A DNA stretch of 64,000 nucleotides from Marilutibacter penaei (GTDB lineage: Bacteria > Pseudomonadota > Gammaproteobacteria > Xanthomonadales > Xanthomonadaceae), in NCBI RefSeq assembly GCF_014145395.1, contig NZ_JACHTE010000001.1, positions 434,001 to 498,000 of the forward strand, read 5' to 3'. This document shows positions 1 to 8,427 of the stretch, in pieces. Under the pieces are notes generated by a model. It did no database searches. It had not been told where the DNA came from and worked only from the letters and a program-made list of their open reading frames with translations. Every line of letters starts with the position of its first letter. Position 1 is the first letter of the stretch. The position numbers and the translations under genes are program-made.

Positions 1-38
1 GTGACCAGCGCCCGGCGCAAGGTGTTGGTTTCGCTCAT
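1..38 (-). CDS. 5' end of an unidentified CDS leaving the window
   Basis: Reading leftwards from an ATG at 38, an open frame runs off the window edge and gives MSETNTLRRALVT. Thirteen residues are too few to assign a family. The frame is not closed by a stop, and the next gene to the right ends about 100 bases away on the same strand, so a separate downstream gene is plausible. It could also be a chance open frame. Confidence 0.35.
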   Translation of the reverse strand, partial: MSETNTLRRALV

Positions 39-140
39 CCGTCCATTGTGCCAGCCCCGGACGGACGAAGGCCCGGACGACGACGAGTCCGTCCGGGCCT
101 TCGGTGGGCGGACCGCGCCGTCCGCCTCACAGACCGGGTC

Positions 141-1148
141 TTACCGGCCGGGCGCACAGGCGTAGCGGAACACGCAGCTCCAGTCATCCTTCACGCTGAT
201 GAGGTGCCAGCCCTTCGCGCCTGCATCGTCCAGGCCTTTCGCCAGCCCGCCGATGTGCGAGCCGCGGTCGTAGGCGACCTCGCGCTCACCGTCGTCGTGA
301 TGGACGATCATCCCCAGCCGCGGGCCCGGGCCGGACGTGGTCCACTCCAGCATCTGGTAGTCGCCGTCCGAGTTGCCGAAGGCCGCGATCGGCCGGTGCC
401 CGATGTGGTAGTGAATGCCCACCGGCTTGACGGCCTTGTCGTCGTTGAGGTGGATGCCGGGTTCCCGCATCAGCGTTGGCACGCCGTCCTTCACTTCATA
501 GCTCACCTTGATCTGGCTGCCGACCACCTGCTCCGGCGGGATGCCATAGACCTCGTACGCCCACGGGCGCATGAAGTCGATGCCGCCGCCGGAAACGATG
601 AAGGTCTTGAAGCGGTTCTCGCGCAGGTACTGCAGCAGTTCGAGCATCGGCTGGAAGGTCATGCCGGTGTAGAGCTCGCCGGTCTTCGGGTGGCGGGCGC
701 TGCGAATCCACTGGTTGGCGACCGCCGAGAACTCCTCGGTCGACATGCCGGCATGCGTCGCTGCCAGCAGTTCCATCAGGCCCTTTTCGCCTGACGCAGC
801 CAACGCGGCCACGTCGTTCTCCAGCACGGCCTTGAACGGCTGCGTGTCCTTCCACTCCGGATGCTCCGGCGCCATCGCCTTGACCCGGTCCATCGCGAAC
901 GCCAGCTGCACGTACACCGGCTGCTCGCTCCACAGCGTGCCGTCGTTGTCGAACACGGCGATGCGCTCGGAGGGATGCACGTAGTCCGGCCCGCCCTCCT
1001 GGCTCACCCGCGCGACGAAATCGACGATCGCCTGCTTGCTGGCGCCGTCGTTCCAGGACGCCAGCGGCGCCTGCGCCTGTGCCACGCCCGAGGCCAGCAC
1101 CAGGGCCGTCGCCAGGGACATTCCGCGAGAAGCGTTCAACAGGGTCAT
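141..1148 (-). CDS. Secreted HAD-superfamily phosphatase
   Basis: Predicted 335-residue haloacid-dehalogenase-type phosphohydrolase, probably periplasmic. An N-terminal signal peptide ends near AQA around residue 26. The HAD nucleophile motif FDNDGTLW follows (first Asp nucleophile, second Asp acid/base). Motif II is near FIVSGGG and motif III/IV near AAFGNSDGDYQML. The ATG at 1148 was chosen over an upstream in-frame ATG because AAGGAG lies just before it and the signal peptide then begins correctly. It follows the DUF1254 gene by 89 bases on the same strand, so co-transcription is likely; HAD and DUF1254 genes are often neighbours. The natural substrate cannot be read from the sequence. Confidence 0.85.
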   Translation of the reverse strand: MTLLNASRGMSLATALVLASGVAQAQAPLASWNDGASKQAIVDFVARVSQEGGPDYVHPSERIAVFDNDGTLWSEQPVYVQLAFAMDRVKAMAPEHPEWKDTQPFKAVLENDVAALAASGEKGLMELLAATHAGMSTEEFSAVANQWIRSARHPKTGELYTGMTFQPMLELLQYLRENRFKTFIVSGGGIDFMRPWAYEVYGIPPEQVVGSQIKVSYEVKDGVPTLMREPGIHLNDDKAVKPVGIHYHIGHRPIAAFGNSDGDYQMLEWTTSGPGPRLGMIVHHDDGEREVAYDRGSHIGGLAKGLDDAGAKGWHLISVKDDWSCVFRYACAPGR

Positions 1149-1237
1149 GTGGCTTCTCCTTGTATGGCTCCGTGAAGTCCCGGCGAACCCGGGCGTCGCG
1201 GAGCGATGGATCAGTGTGGGCAACGCATGCCAGGCGC

Positions 1238-2758
1238 CTATCCTTCCTGCACCCGCTCGAAATCACCCGGCCGCCATGTCTTGTCATACCAGGGCTGCAG
1301 GGGGCCATACAGGCGGAACAGCGCGTTGAAGCCCTTGCCGGGCACCGTCTGTATCCAGTTGGCTTCTTTCCCGGCCGGCGCCTCCGGACCGAAATAGATA
1401 TCGAAGCTGCCATCCGCGTTCTGCGCCAGGCCTTCCTTGTGGCTGTCCAGCCCTGGGAACTGCTGGTCCGTCTGCAGCATGCTGCGCGTCTGGTTGTCGT
1501 AGACCGTGAACGACCAGAAGTCCTGCGCCGGGACATTCGGCGGCAGCGTGATCCGATAGGTATGGCGGCCGTCCAGCGGGCGACCTTCCGCGTCGTTGTA
1601 GGCCGCCGCGTATTGCGAGCCACGACCGACCAGCCGGGCGGCCATGGCAGGCGTGATGCCGGTGGCATAGAAGTGGAAGAACGTCCGGCCATCCAGCAGC
1701 CGCACCCCCTCCTGGAGGAACTCGTGGCTCCCTCCGACGAAGGGGGTGGTCCAGTAGCTTTCTCCGGGGTAGTAGTAGAACGCCTCCTCCCTCGGCTTCG
1801 CGGTCAAGGCGCGGGCCGTGTAGGCACCGATGCTGGCCGCGTCGGCGAGGATCGCCTTCATGCGTGCGTCGGGGGCGAATGGCTTGCCCTTCTCGATGCC
1901 GATCGCCGCCAGCATGCCCAGGATTTCGGGACTTTCGCCGACACTCGGTTCCGCCTGGACCACCTGGTTGATTTCGTCCCAGATGCCGGAGTCCATGCGA
2001 TGCACCGTGTTGCTGTACACCCCGGAGACGTTGACGAAGTCCAGTTCAGGGGGATTGCCGGCCTGGGACAACGGATACATGCGGAAATGTTCGCGCGTCT
2101 GCTCGATGGCGGTGCGGGTGGAGCCATCGACCTGGAACCCGCGCCAGATCACCCAGTTGCCATGCGTCGTTGTCCGGGCGACGTGATAGCCCTCGGGCAC
2201 CTCACCCTCGTAGCCCGGCGGCAGGATCAGGAACTTGCCCCCCTGGCCCTTGTCCGGACCGGCGTTTCCGAAGTCGGCGACGTACTTGAACCAGTGGTCG
2301 TCGATGATGCCCAGCACGTTGGGCGGGGATTCCAGCACCCACGGCTCATCGGTCAACTGCAACCAGGCCGACATGTACACCGACGTGGTGTTGGGCGTGA
2401 GCCAGATCGACTTCGAGTCCATCAGGCTCTCGAACACGGTCACGGTCGTGTTCGCGGGACCGAACTCCAGGAGGCCATTGCGCAATGCCGACATCGAGGC
2501 AATGGGCATCGCCGCAAGATAGGCCTGCACGGCCCGCTGCAGGTCCAGGTTGTCATAGATCAGCTGCGTGGACGCCTCGTCCGGCACGCCATCGAACGCC
2601 GTCAACGTACCGATGCTGGTTTCAAGACGGTCCGGCGTGGCGACGCCTTCCGGCACCTCCGTCGTCATCCGCATCTTCCGCTCCTGCGCCCCAGCGCCCA
2701 CCGGCGCGCCGATCACTGCCGCAACAACCACGCAAACGAGGACTGCCGGGATACGCAT
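1238..2758 (-). CDS. Secreted DUF1254/DUF1214 protein
   Basis: A 506-residue exported protein with a signal peptide ending near AGAQ at about residue 25. The first half matches the DUF1254 family (residues about 60-190, NTTSVYMSAWLQL region) and the C-terminal part the DUF1214 family (about 390-490, WSFTVYDNQTRSML). The biochemical role of these families is unsettled. A long in-frame extension upstream exists, but the ATG at 2758 has AGGAGT just before it and begins the signal peptide. It is the first gene of a probable two-gene unit with the downstream HAD phosphatase, and it faces a barrel gene across about 400 noncoding bases. Confidence 0.85.
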   Translation of the reverse strand: MRIPAVLVCVVVAAVIGAPVGAGAQERKMRMTTEVPEGVATPDRLETSIGTLTAFDGVPDEASTQLIYDNLDLQRAVQAYLAAMPIASMSALRNGLLEFGPANTTVTVFESLMDSKSIWLTPNTTSVYMSAWLQLTDEPWVLESPPNVLGIIDDHWFKYVADFGNAGPDKGQGGKFLILPPGYEGEVPEGYHVARTTTHGNWVIWRGFQVDGSTRTAIEQTREHFRMYPLSQAGNPPELDFVNVSGVYSNTVHRMDSGIWDEINQVVQAEPSVGESPEILGMLAAIGIEKGKPFAPDARMKAILADAASIGAYTARALTAKPREEAFYYYPGESYWTTPFVGGSHEFLQEGVRLLDGRTFFHFYATGITPAMAARLVGRGSQYAAAYNDAEGRPLDGRHTYRITLPPNVPAQDFWSFTVYDNQTRSMLQTDQQFPGLDSHKEGLAQNADGSFDIYFGPEAPAGKEANWIQTVPGKGFNALFRLYGPLQPWYDKTWRPGDFERVQEG

Positions 2759-3175
2759 GTCAGGTGACTCCTGTGTGTTGACGCGCCTCAGCCACCCGCC
2801 GTAGCCACGCAGGCAGACAGCCACCGTGCGTCGTCGTACGCACGCAAGGGCGTGTGGTGGCGGTTGCCGCGATGGCACCGATGAAGGACGGGACCCCTTT
2901 GCCTGGCACCAGTCTGTCCCGGAGTGTTTGGGTGGTTGTCCAACGGCCCGCGCATGCGACCCGATGCGGGCATGGCCCCGCTGGCCGCACCGCCCCCCTG
3001 AGCGAAGCTGAACCTTGTGGCACCGCTGGTGAGCGCTACGTGAAACACGTTCGCTTTCGCTTTCCAGCACCTGCGCGAGCAGGCACGTGACGAGGTCTGC
3101 ACACGCGCCCTTCACATTCCCTAGCCCCGGTTCAGGCGTAGGCTCCAGCCATCCTCAAGCCGCTGGCAGGCCGTC
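2759..3175. other. Divergent intergenic region
   Basis: About 417 bases between the divergently transcribed DUF1254 gene and an outer-membrane barrel gene. It should carry both promoters. I see no convincing -35/-10 pair, palindrome, terminator or small gene; the short open frames that cross it have no recognisable product. Confidence 0.6.
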
Positions 3176-4012
3176 ATGTCGAACCGTTTCCGGAACTGGA
3201 AGCCCTCCGCCACCCTGGCCCTGCTCGCCGTCGTCTGCGCCCCGTTGCCGGCACTCGCGGTTGACCCGCTGGACACCTTCAGCGTGAAGCTCGGTGGCTA
3301 TGCCAGCCGCTTCGACACCGAGGTCTCGATCGACGGCGGCTCACTGGACGGCACCAAGATCGACCTCAGCCGCGACCTCGACATCGATCCGGACAACACC
3401 ATCGGCCTGGTCGGCTTCACCTGGCGCCCGTTCGAGCACCATGAATTCGGCCTCAACTACTACCGCGACGATGCCAGCGCCTCCAAGGTACTGGAGCGCG
3501 ACATCACCATCGACGGCGACCTGTACGAGGCGCAGGCCACCGTGTCCGCCGAGCGCGACGTCGACATCTACGAGGCGTCCTATACGTGGTGGGCCGCCTC
3601 GCGCGAGAACTGGGCGCTGGGCCCGCGGCTCGGCGTGGTCTGGTACAAGCTGCGGCTCGGGCTGGAACTGGAGGCGGACATCAACGGCAATCCGGTCGCC
3701 GACGGTGCCTTCACCAGCAAGGCCGAGGCCGACGTGCCGGCCCCCGCCATCGGCGGCGGCTGGCGCTGGACGCCCGCCGAGAACTGGCGCTTCTCCGCCG
3801 ACCTCGGCTGGTTCAGCACCGACATCAACGACATCGACGCCAGCGTCACCTACGGCCGCGCCGGCGTCGAGTGGTACCCGTGGGACAACTGGGGCTTCTG
3901 GCTGGACGTCACGGCGAACCAGATCGACGCCGAGCTGAAGAAGGACAACTACAGCGGCGACCTCGACTTCAGCGACGAAGGCGTGCGGCTGGGCGTGTCC
4001 TACCGGTTCTGA
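3176..4012 (+). CDS. Outer-membrane beta-barrel protein
   Basis: A 278-residue protein with a signal peptide (cleavage near ALA at about 28) followed by alternating amphipathic strands rich in Trp, Tyr and Asp. It ends in GVSYRF, the aromatic C-terminal signature recognised by the Bam machinery. Acidic turns such as DRDLDIDPDN resemble the loops of small eight- to twelve-strand barrels. I cannot assign a named family or substrate. It converges with the next minus-strand barrel gene, with only 13 bases between the stops. Confidence 0.75.
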   Translation: MSNRFRNWKPSATLALLAVVCAPLPALAVDPLDTFSVKLGGYASRFDTEVSIDGGSLDGTKIDLSRDLDIDPDNTIGLVGFTWRPFEHHEFGLNYYRDDASASKVLERDITIDGDLYEAQATVSAERDVDIYEASYTWWAASRENWALGPRLGVVWYKLRLGLELEADINGNPVADGAFTSKAEADVPAPAIGGGWRWTPAENWRFSADLGWFSTDINDIDASVTYGRAGVEWYPWDNWGFWLDVTANQIDAELKKDNYSGDLDFSDEGVRLGVSYRF

Positions 4013-4025
4013 AGCGGCCTGTTAA

Positions 4026-4973
4026 CTAAAACTGCAGGCTCGCGGTCAACATTGCGCCATCGCCTTCCGGGCGATTGCGCACGTTGAACTCGTTGACATA
4101 GCGCAGGCCAAATTCGACCTGCCCACCGTCCCACTTGTGCGCATAGGTGACGATCGGGCCCAGGCCCAGCGCGCGTCCCTTGAAGCCATCGCGACTGGCA
4201 ATCACGCCACCTTCGTCATCCTCGACCTGCTGGATCCAGCCAGCCACGCCGCCATAGCCCCAGCCACTCGCGGTGCGCTTGACCAGCAGGCTGTCGACAC
4301 GGAACACCGCGCCGTTCTGGTAGTCGGTGTCGTCGTTCTCGGTGTAGAAGTCGACGGCCGCGGTGGTGCTCCACTCAAGCGTGCCCTGCTGGAACAGGTG
4401 GGTGTAGCCGACCGTCGGCGAGAACGTCCAGGTATTGAGGCCCGGATTGACGAGGCGTCCGGCCTCGTAGCTGCCGGTGGGCGCATAGATGTACATCGCC
4501 AGCGACACGTGACGCATCTCGTCGATGTGGTAGCTGGCGATCACCGGGGCGAAGTACGCATCGAACAGGCCGCTGTCACTGTCGCTGATCGACCCGCTGA
4601 TGGTGCCGATGCGGTAGTCGGCGTCGGCATCCGCCGAGATGAAGGGCACGGTCAGCATCGAGGCGAAGTTCCAGCGCCCTTCGCCGGTATCCCAGATGTA
4701 GATACCCGTCGCGAGGAACAGGTCGAGCGAAACATCCAGTCCCAACGCCGCGCCGCCACCCACCGGGGTTTCCCGGCTGGCACCGATGTCGCCGCCGTAG
4801 TGCAGGTAAGAGAATTGCGTGCTGAAACCGGGCGTGGGCGGGATCAGGCCCGAGTAGGACGCGGCCTGCATGCCGGTGATCGGGCGGCCGATGCCACCTT
4901 CGGTCGCCTGCACCCGCGGTGCGGCGGACAGGGCGAGGATGGCCAGGGCGAGGGTGGCGGGAAAGGCGCGCAT
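4026..4973 (-). CDS. Outer-membrane transporter of the phenol meta-pathway (COG4313) type
   Basis: A 315-residue protein with a signal peptide ending near VQA (about 23). Strand-rich sequence continues to the end, and the C-terminus MLTASLQF ends in Phe, as in outer-membrane barrels. The pattern GGIGRPITGMQ near the mature N-terminus and the YIYAPTGSY segment around residue 165 are typical of the SphA/COG4313 group, annotated as involved in meta-pathway phenol degradation. That name is historical; uptake of hydrophobic substrates is the usual inference. The start at 4973 opens the signal peptide; a longer in-frame extension has no such feature. Confidence 0.75.
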   Translation of the reverse strand: MRAFPATLALAILALSAAPRVQATEGGIGRPITGMQAASYSGLIPPTPGFSTQFSYLHYGGDIGASRETPVGGGAALGLDVSLDLFLATGIYIWDTGEGRWNFASMLTVPFISADADADYRIGTISGSISDSDSGLFDAYFAPVIASYHIDEMRHVSLAMYIYAPTGSYEAGRLVNPGLNTWTFSPTVGYTHLFQQGTLEWSTTAAVDFYTENDDTDYQNGAVFRVDSLLVKRTASGWGYGGVAGWIQQVEDDEGGVIASRDGFKGRALGLGPIVTYAHKWDGGQVEFGLRYVNEFNVRNRPEGDGAMLTASLQF

Positions 4974-5155
4974 CGTGTCCACTCCATTGCATGGGGAAGG
5001 CTTGCCTCGACGCCCCCGTGCCGTCGATGCGCGCGAGCGTGAAGGACGCGTGATCAAAGTGATGTGAAACGCGAGACACGCATTGCCGTCTTGCGGTACC
5101 GCCTTGCCGCATCGGCCGGGGTCACGCATCCTCCCTGCGTCAGACGGAGACGTGA

Positions 5156-7588
5156 ATGGGCAAGAAGCAACGCCGCGACCGCACGAAGGCGAACGTCGCG
5201 GCCCCGCCAGAGACCCCCGGCACCGGCGACGGGCCGGTCGCCCGCCGTTTCCCGTGGCTGGTCGTGGTGCTCGTCCTGCTGGCCACCGCGATTGCCGCGT
5301 GGTTCGCGTGGCGGGCGATGCGCGATACCGCACCCACGACGGCCGCTGTCACGCCGCCCGCTTCCGTGGCCGACGCCCACTACGTCGGCGCCGACACCTG
5401 CGCCGGCTGCCACGCGCCCGAGACCGAGGCCTGGAAAACCTCGCAGCACGCGCGCGCGATGCAGCACGCCGATGCCGGCACGGTGCTCGGCGATTTCAAC
5501 GACGCGAGCTTCGAGCACAACGGCGTGAGCTCGCGCTTCTTCCGCAAGGGCGAAGAGTTCTGGGTCACCACGGATGGCCCCGACGGCACGCTGCAGGACT
5601 TTCAGGTCGCCTACACCTTCGGCGTCGAGCCGCTGCAGCAGTACCTGATCGCCTTCCCCGACGGCCGCCTGCAGGCGCTCGGCATCGCCTGGGACAGCCG
5701 CCCCGCGGACGCCGGGGGCCAGCGCTGGTTCCACCTGTACCCGGACGAGGCGATCGCCCACGACGATCCGCTGCACTGGACCGGTCGGGACCAGAACTGG
5801 AACTTCATGTGCGCGGACTGCCACTCGACCGACCTGCGCCGTAACTACGACGCCACCGACGACCGCTACGCGACGACCTGGCAGGACATCAACGTCGCCT
5901 GCGAAAGCTGCCACGGTCCGGCCAGCCAGCACGTCGCCTGGGCGCAGGGCGGCGCCGACGCCGCGGTCGCCCACAAGGGCCTGTCGATCCGCCTCGACGC
6001 GCGCGACATCGGCACCTGGGTGGCGGTCGCCGGCACCGGCAACGTGCGCCGCAGCGAACCGCTGGCGCACCACGCCGAGACCGAGACCTGCGCGGTCTGC
6101 CATTCGCGCCGCGCCAGCATCAGCACCACCCCCGGCCCGACCGGCGAGCTGCTCGACACCCACCTGCCCTCGCTGCTCACGGCCGGGCTGTATTTCGATG
6201 ATGGCCAGCAGCGCGACGAGGTGTTCATCCACGGCTCCTTCCTGCAGTCGAAGATGCACGCCGCCGGCGTGACCTGCAGCGACTGCCACGACCCGCACAC
6301 CGCGAAACTTCGCTTCGAAGGCAATGCCAACTGCACCCAGTGCCACGCGCCGTCGACCTTCGACACGCCCGCCCACCACCGGCATTCGCCGGTGCCGGCA
6401 GCGACGCTGGGCGAGCGTCCGGGCGACGGCACCCAGTGCGTGGACTGCCACATGCCGGAGCGCACCTACATGGTCGTCGACCCGCGTCGCGACCATTCGT
6501 TCCGCATCCCGCGCCCCGACCTGAGCGTCGCCATCGGCACGCCGAATGCCTGCCAGGCCTGCCACGCCGGACAGGGTGACGCCTGGGCCGCGGCCGCGCT
6601 GGAACGCTGGCACGGCCCGCCCAAGCCGGGCTTCCAGCACTGGGCCCCGGCCTTCCATGCGGCACGCAGCGGCGGTGCCGACGCCGCGCAACAATTGCAG
6701 GCCCTGTTCGACGACCCCACGGTGCCGCCGATCGTGCGCGCCACCGCGCTGGAAGAGCTGCGCCGTTTCCCCGGCCGCGGCCTGCTGGCGGCGATCGACG
6801 CCGGCCTGCGCGACGACAGTGCCCTGGTCCGCCTCGCCGCCGTCGAGGCCCTGACCGAGGCGCCGCCGGAGGCCGCGCTCGGGGCCCTGCAGGTCGCCGA
6901 CGACCCGCGCCTCGCGGTGCGCGCGACCGCCGGCCTGGTGCTGGCCGCGGCACCGGCCGATCGCGTGCCCACCGCCCGCCGCACCGCGGTCGCCGGTGCC
7001 ATCGAGGACTACCTGGCGACCCAGCGCGCGACTCTCGAACGACCCGAGGCGAACCTCAACCTCGGCGTCTTCCATGGCCGCGCCGGCAACGCCGCCGGTG
7101 CCGAGCTTGCCTACCGCGAGGCGATGCGCCGCGACCCCGCCTTCGTCCCCGCCCGCGCCAACCTCGCCGACCTGCTGCGCGCGACCGGCCGCGACGGCGA
7201 GGCCGGCCAGGTGCTCGAGGAGGGCCTCGCGCTGGCCCCCGACGATCCGGCCCTGCTGCACGCCCTGGGCCTGCAGCGCGTGCGCGGCGGCCAGACCGGT
7301 GCCGCCATCGACCTGCTCGCCCGCGCCGCCCACGCCGCGCCCGGCAACGCCCGCTACGCCTACGTGCACGCGGTCGCCGTCCATTCGCAGTCCGGCGCCG
7401 CTGCAGCGATCCCGCTGCTCGACCGCGCGCTCGACGTCGCCCCCAATGACCCCGAGCTGCTGTTCGCCCGGACCTCCTACGCGCTGGAAACCGGCGACAC
7501 CGCCGCGGCCCGCCGTCATGCCGAGCGCTTCCGCGCCGCCGCGCCCGACGATCCGCGCAGCGCCCAGCTGGCCCAGGTCCTCGACTGA
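5156..7588 (+). CDS. Eight-haem c-type cytochrome fused to HEAT-like and TPR repeats
   Basis: An 810-residue membrane-anchored, periplasm-facing protein. After a basic start there is one transmembrane helix (about residues 23-47). Eight CxxCH haem-attachment motifs lie between residues 82 and 470 (CAGCH, CADCH, CESCH, CAVCH, CSDCH, CTQCH, CVDCH, CQACH). A helical HEAT-like stretch follows (about 500-600), then at least four TPR units (about 625-800). The haem section resembles the cytochrome c554/NrfA-like multihaem families. Haem would be attached in the periplasm by the Ccm system. The electron donor and acceptor are unknown, and no ccm or oxidoreductase gene is adjacent. The TPRs suggest a docking role. 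The ATG at 5156 follows GGAGA. Confidence 0.85.
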   Translation: MGKKQRRDRTKANVAAPPETPGTGDGPVARRFPWLVVVLVLLATAIAAWFAWRAMRDTAPTTAAVTPPASVADAHYVGADTCAGCHAPETEAWKTSQHARAMQHADAGTVLGDFNDASFEHNGVSSRFFRKGEEFWVTTDGPDGTLQDFQVAYTFGVEPLQQYLIAFPDGRLQALGIAWDSRPADAGGQRWFHLYPDEAIAHDDPLHWTGRDQNWNFMCADCHSTDLRRNYDATDDRYATTWQDINVACESCHGPASQHVAWAQGGADAAVAHKGLSIRLDARDIGTWVAVAGTGNVRRSEPLAHHAETETCAVCHSRRASISTTPGPTGELLDTHLPSLLTAGLYFDDGQQRDEVFIHGSFLQSKMHAAGVTCSDCHDPHTAKLRFEGNANCTQCHAPSTFDTPAHHRHSPVPAATLGERPGDGTQCVDCHMPERTYMVVDPRRDHSFRIPRPDLSVAIGTPNACQACHAGQGDAWAAAALERWHGPPKPGFQHWAPAFHAARSGGADAAQQLQALFDDPTVPPIVRATALEELRRFPGRGLLAAIDAGLRDDSALVRLAAVEALTEAPPEAALGALQVADDPRLAVRATAGLVLAAAPADRVPTARRTAVAGAIEDYLATQRATLERPEANLNLGVFHGRAGNAAGAELAYREAMRRDPAFVPARANLADLLRATGRDGEAGQVLEEGLALAPDDPALLHALGLQRVRGGQTGAAIDLLARAAHAAPGNARYAYVHAVAVHSQSGAAAAIPLLDRALDVAPNDPELLFARTSYALETGDTAAARRHAERFRAAAPDDPRSAQLAQVLD

Positions 7589-7737
7589 GGTCGGGCAGCC
7601 CTGGACGTGTATATCCCTGCACGCGGAGAAGGGGTGCACGGCGTGTACGGTTTGCGTGTGCAGGGCCGCCTGGACAGCGCGCGCGGTGGGGCATCGGCCC
7701 GGGTGGGGAAGCGCCCCCCCACCGCTGCCCCCCGGCA
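7589..7737. other. Spacer with an imperfect inverted repeat
   Basis: Gene-free stretch after the cytochrome gene. CCCTGCACGC near 7613 and GCGTGTGCAGGG near 7650 can pair as an imperfect stem, but no T-run follows, so it is not a clear intrinsic terminator. It leads directly into the long palindrome at 7738. Confidence 0.5.
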
Positions 7738-7837
7738 ATGCCGGCGTCCGGTGTCCTTGGGGACGAAATCAAGGAGGAGGCCTCGGCTTGGCCGAGGCCG
7801 GGGGACATTCGCCCCCGAGGGCACCGGATGCCGGCAT
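7738..7837 (+). repeat. Long palindromic repeat, copy A
   Basis: A 100-base element that folds into a long hairpin. The outer arms (7738-7766 and 7809-7837) pair over about 28 positions with three G-U wobbles and one mismatch. The inner stem GGCCTCGGC/GCCGAGGCC has a three-base loop. An asymmetric internal loop carries AAATCAAGGAGGA on one side and GGGGGACAT on the other. The wobbles pair only if the plus strand is read as RNA or single-stranded DNA. Copy B at 58013 differs at two positions, both in the left arm; one repairs the mismatch here. Copy C at 57788 shares only the core. Confidence 0.85.
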
Positions 7838-7851
7838 CCCCGACATCCTCC

Positions 7852-7968
7852 CGCCTCCAGCCCCTCGGGCGTCATCGGCCCCGGCACCAGCTGCTCCATC
7901 AGTTCCTTCGGTATTTCCACCACCGGGGGAAGCTCACGCTTGCCTCCCCATCCCTTCTTCTTGGTCAT
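7852..7968 (-). pseudogene. N-terminal fragment of an IS256-family transposase
   Basis: Reading leftwards from the ATG at 7968 gives about 38 codons, including MTKKK, ELPPVVEIPKELMEQL and GPMTPEGLE. From memory this resembles the N-terminus of IS256-family (mutator-type) transposases. AAGGAG lies eight bases upstream. The similarity stops near 7852, where the reading frame enters sequence leading to the palindrome, and no DDE catalytic region follows. It is therefore a truncated, non-functional remnant. The assignment rests on a short match and the adjacent IS-like end. Confidence 0.6.
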
Positions 7969-8004
7969 GGCCCGCTCCTTAGTCTTTCCAGAGTAGGCCC
8001 TGCA

Positions 8005-8046
8005 CACAAAATTTCTGACACCCTCCACAAAATTTCTGACACCCTC
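8005..8046. repeat. Exact 21-bp tandem duplication at the IS end
   Basis: Two head-to-tail identical 21-base copies (8005-8025 and 8026-8046), each beginning CACAAAATTT and ending ACACCCTC. They look like the terminal inverted-repeat sequence of the IS remnant, present twice in the same orientation. Joined ends of a circular transposition intermediate would give opposite orientations, so this is a different rearrangement. Confidence 0.85.
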
Positions 8047-8084
8047 CCTTTCGGGTGCATTGGCGCGCCTCTGGGCACCGACGT

Positions 8085-8275
8085 TGGACAATTCCTCACC
8101 ATGCGTGGACAGTTTTTGTCCACGCACGGAGCCCTTGGGCACCGTCAATGCCCCGGAGCAGGGCGTCGCTGGACAAAACATCACCACCGACGGAGCCCAA
8201 CGGACCGCGCCTGGACATAAATGCGCCAGCGCCGGAGCGTTCCTGCTCCCTGAATGCCGCTCCGGGCTCCGTTAA
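8085..8275 (+). repeat. Degenerate short-repeat array, locus A
   Basis: TGGACA anchors occur at 8085, 8106, 8170 and 8212, spaced 21, 64 and 42 bases, close to multiples of 21. Between them lie CGGAGC blocks (8133, 8153, 8191, 8233). Several modules are dyads: GCGTGGACA/TGTCCACGC around 8103-8125 is perfect, and GGAGC/GCTCC pairs occur near 8235-8250. The array resembles the more regular one at 58187-58430. No coding sequence is credible here. The array ends about 150 bases before the next gene. Confidence 0.65.
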
Positions 8276-8427
8276 CGCCCTCCAGGAGGGCGTCGACGGC
8301 GTTACCGACGTGTCGATCCACCATGTGAAGGCGATCTTCACAATCGCTGCACACCCTCTTTACCAAGCTGCCCTCGAGCGTGGCATCGCCGCGCCCCTGC
8401 CCGCCCCATCCGACAGAGACGTCCCCC

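Larger units (their letters stand above)
7852..8046 (-). mobile_element. IS256-family insertion sequence remnant (one end)
   Basis: The remnant comprises a terminal repeat region at 8005-8046, a leader of about 35 bases, and the first 38 or so codons of the transposase. The terminus reads GAGGGTGTCAGAAATTTTG on the minus strand, which resembles IS256-family ends of gammaproteobacteria. The other end and most of the transposase are missing. The palindrome at 7738-7837 lies beyond the break, so an internal deletion or insertion happened there. Confidence 0.6.

Noticed and set aside
5054-7738. Long minus-strand open frame (894 codons) opposite the cytochrome gene
   Set aside because: It is a high-GC shadow frame: repetitive Arg/Gly/Val composition, no domain. 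The plus strand encodes eight CxxCH motifs and TPRs.
7607-8220. Small genes inside repeat island A
   Set aside because: Several short frames are open there, but they cross the palindrome and array, have no ribosome-binding sites and give low-complexity products. Only the transposase start at 7968 has support.
8085-8275. Replication origin with DnaA boxes or plasmid iterons
   Set aside because: TTTGTCCAC-like strings resemble DnaA boxes only loosely. TTATCCACA itself is absent, and no rep, dnaA or dnaN gene or AT-rich unwinding region is adjacent.
8318-8345. Terminator GTGAAG-loop-CTTCAC before the gene at 8428
   Set aside because: A six-base-pair stem exists, but it has no T-run and no upstream gene on that strand needing it; left unassigned.
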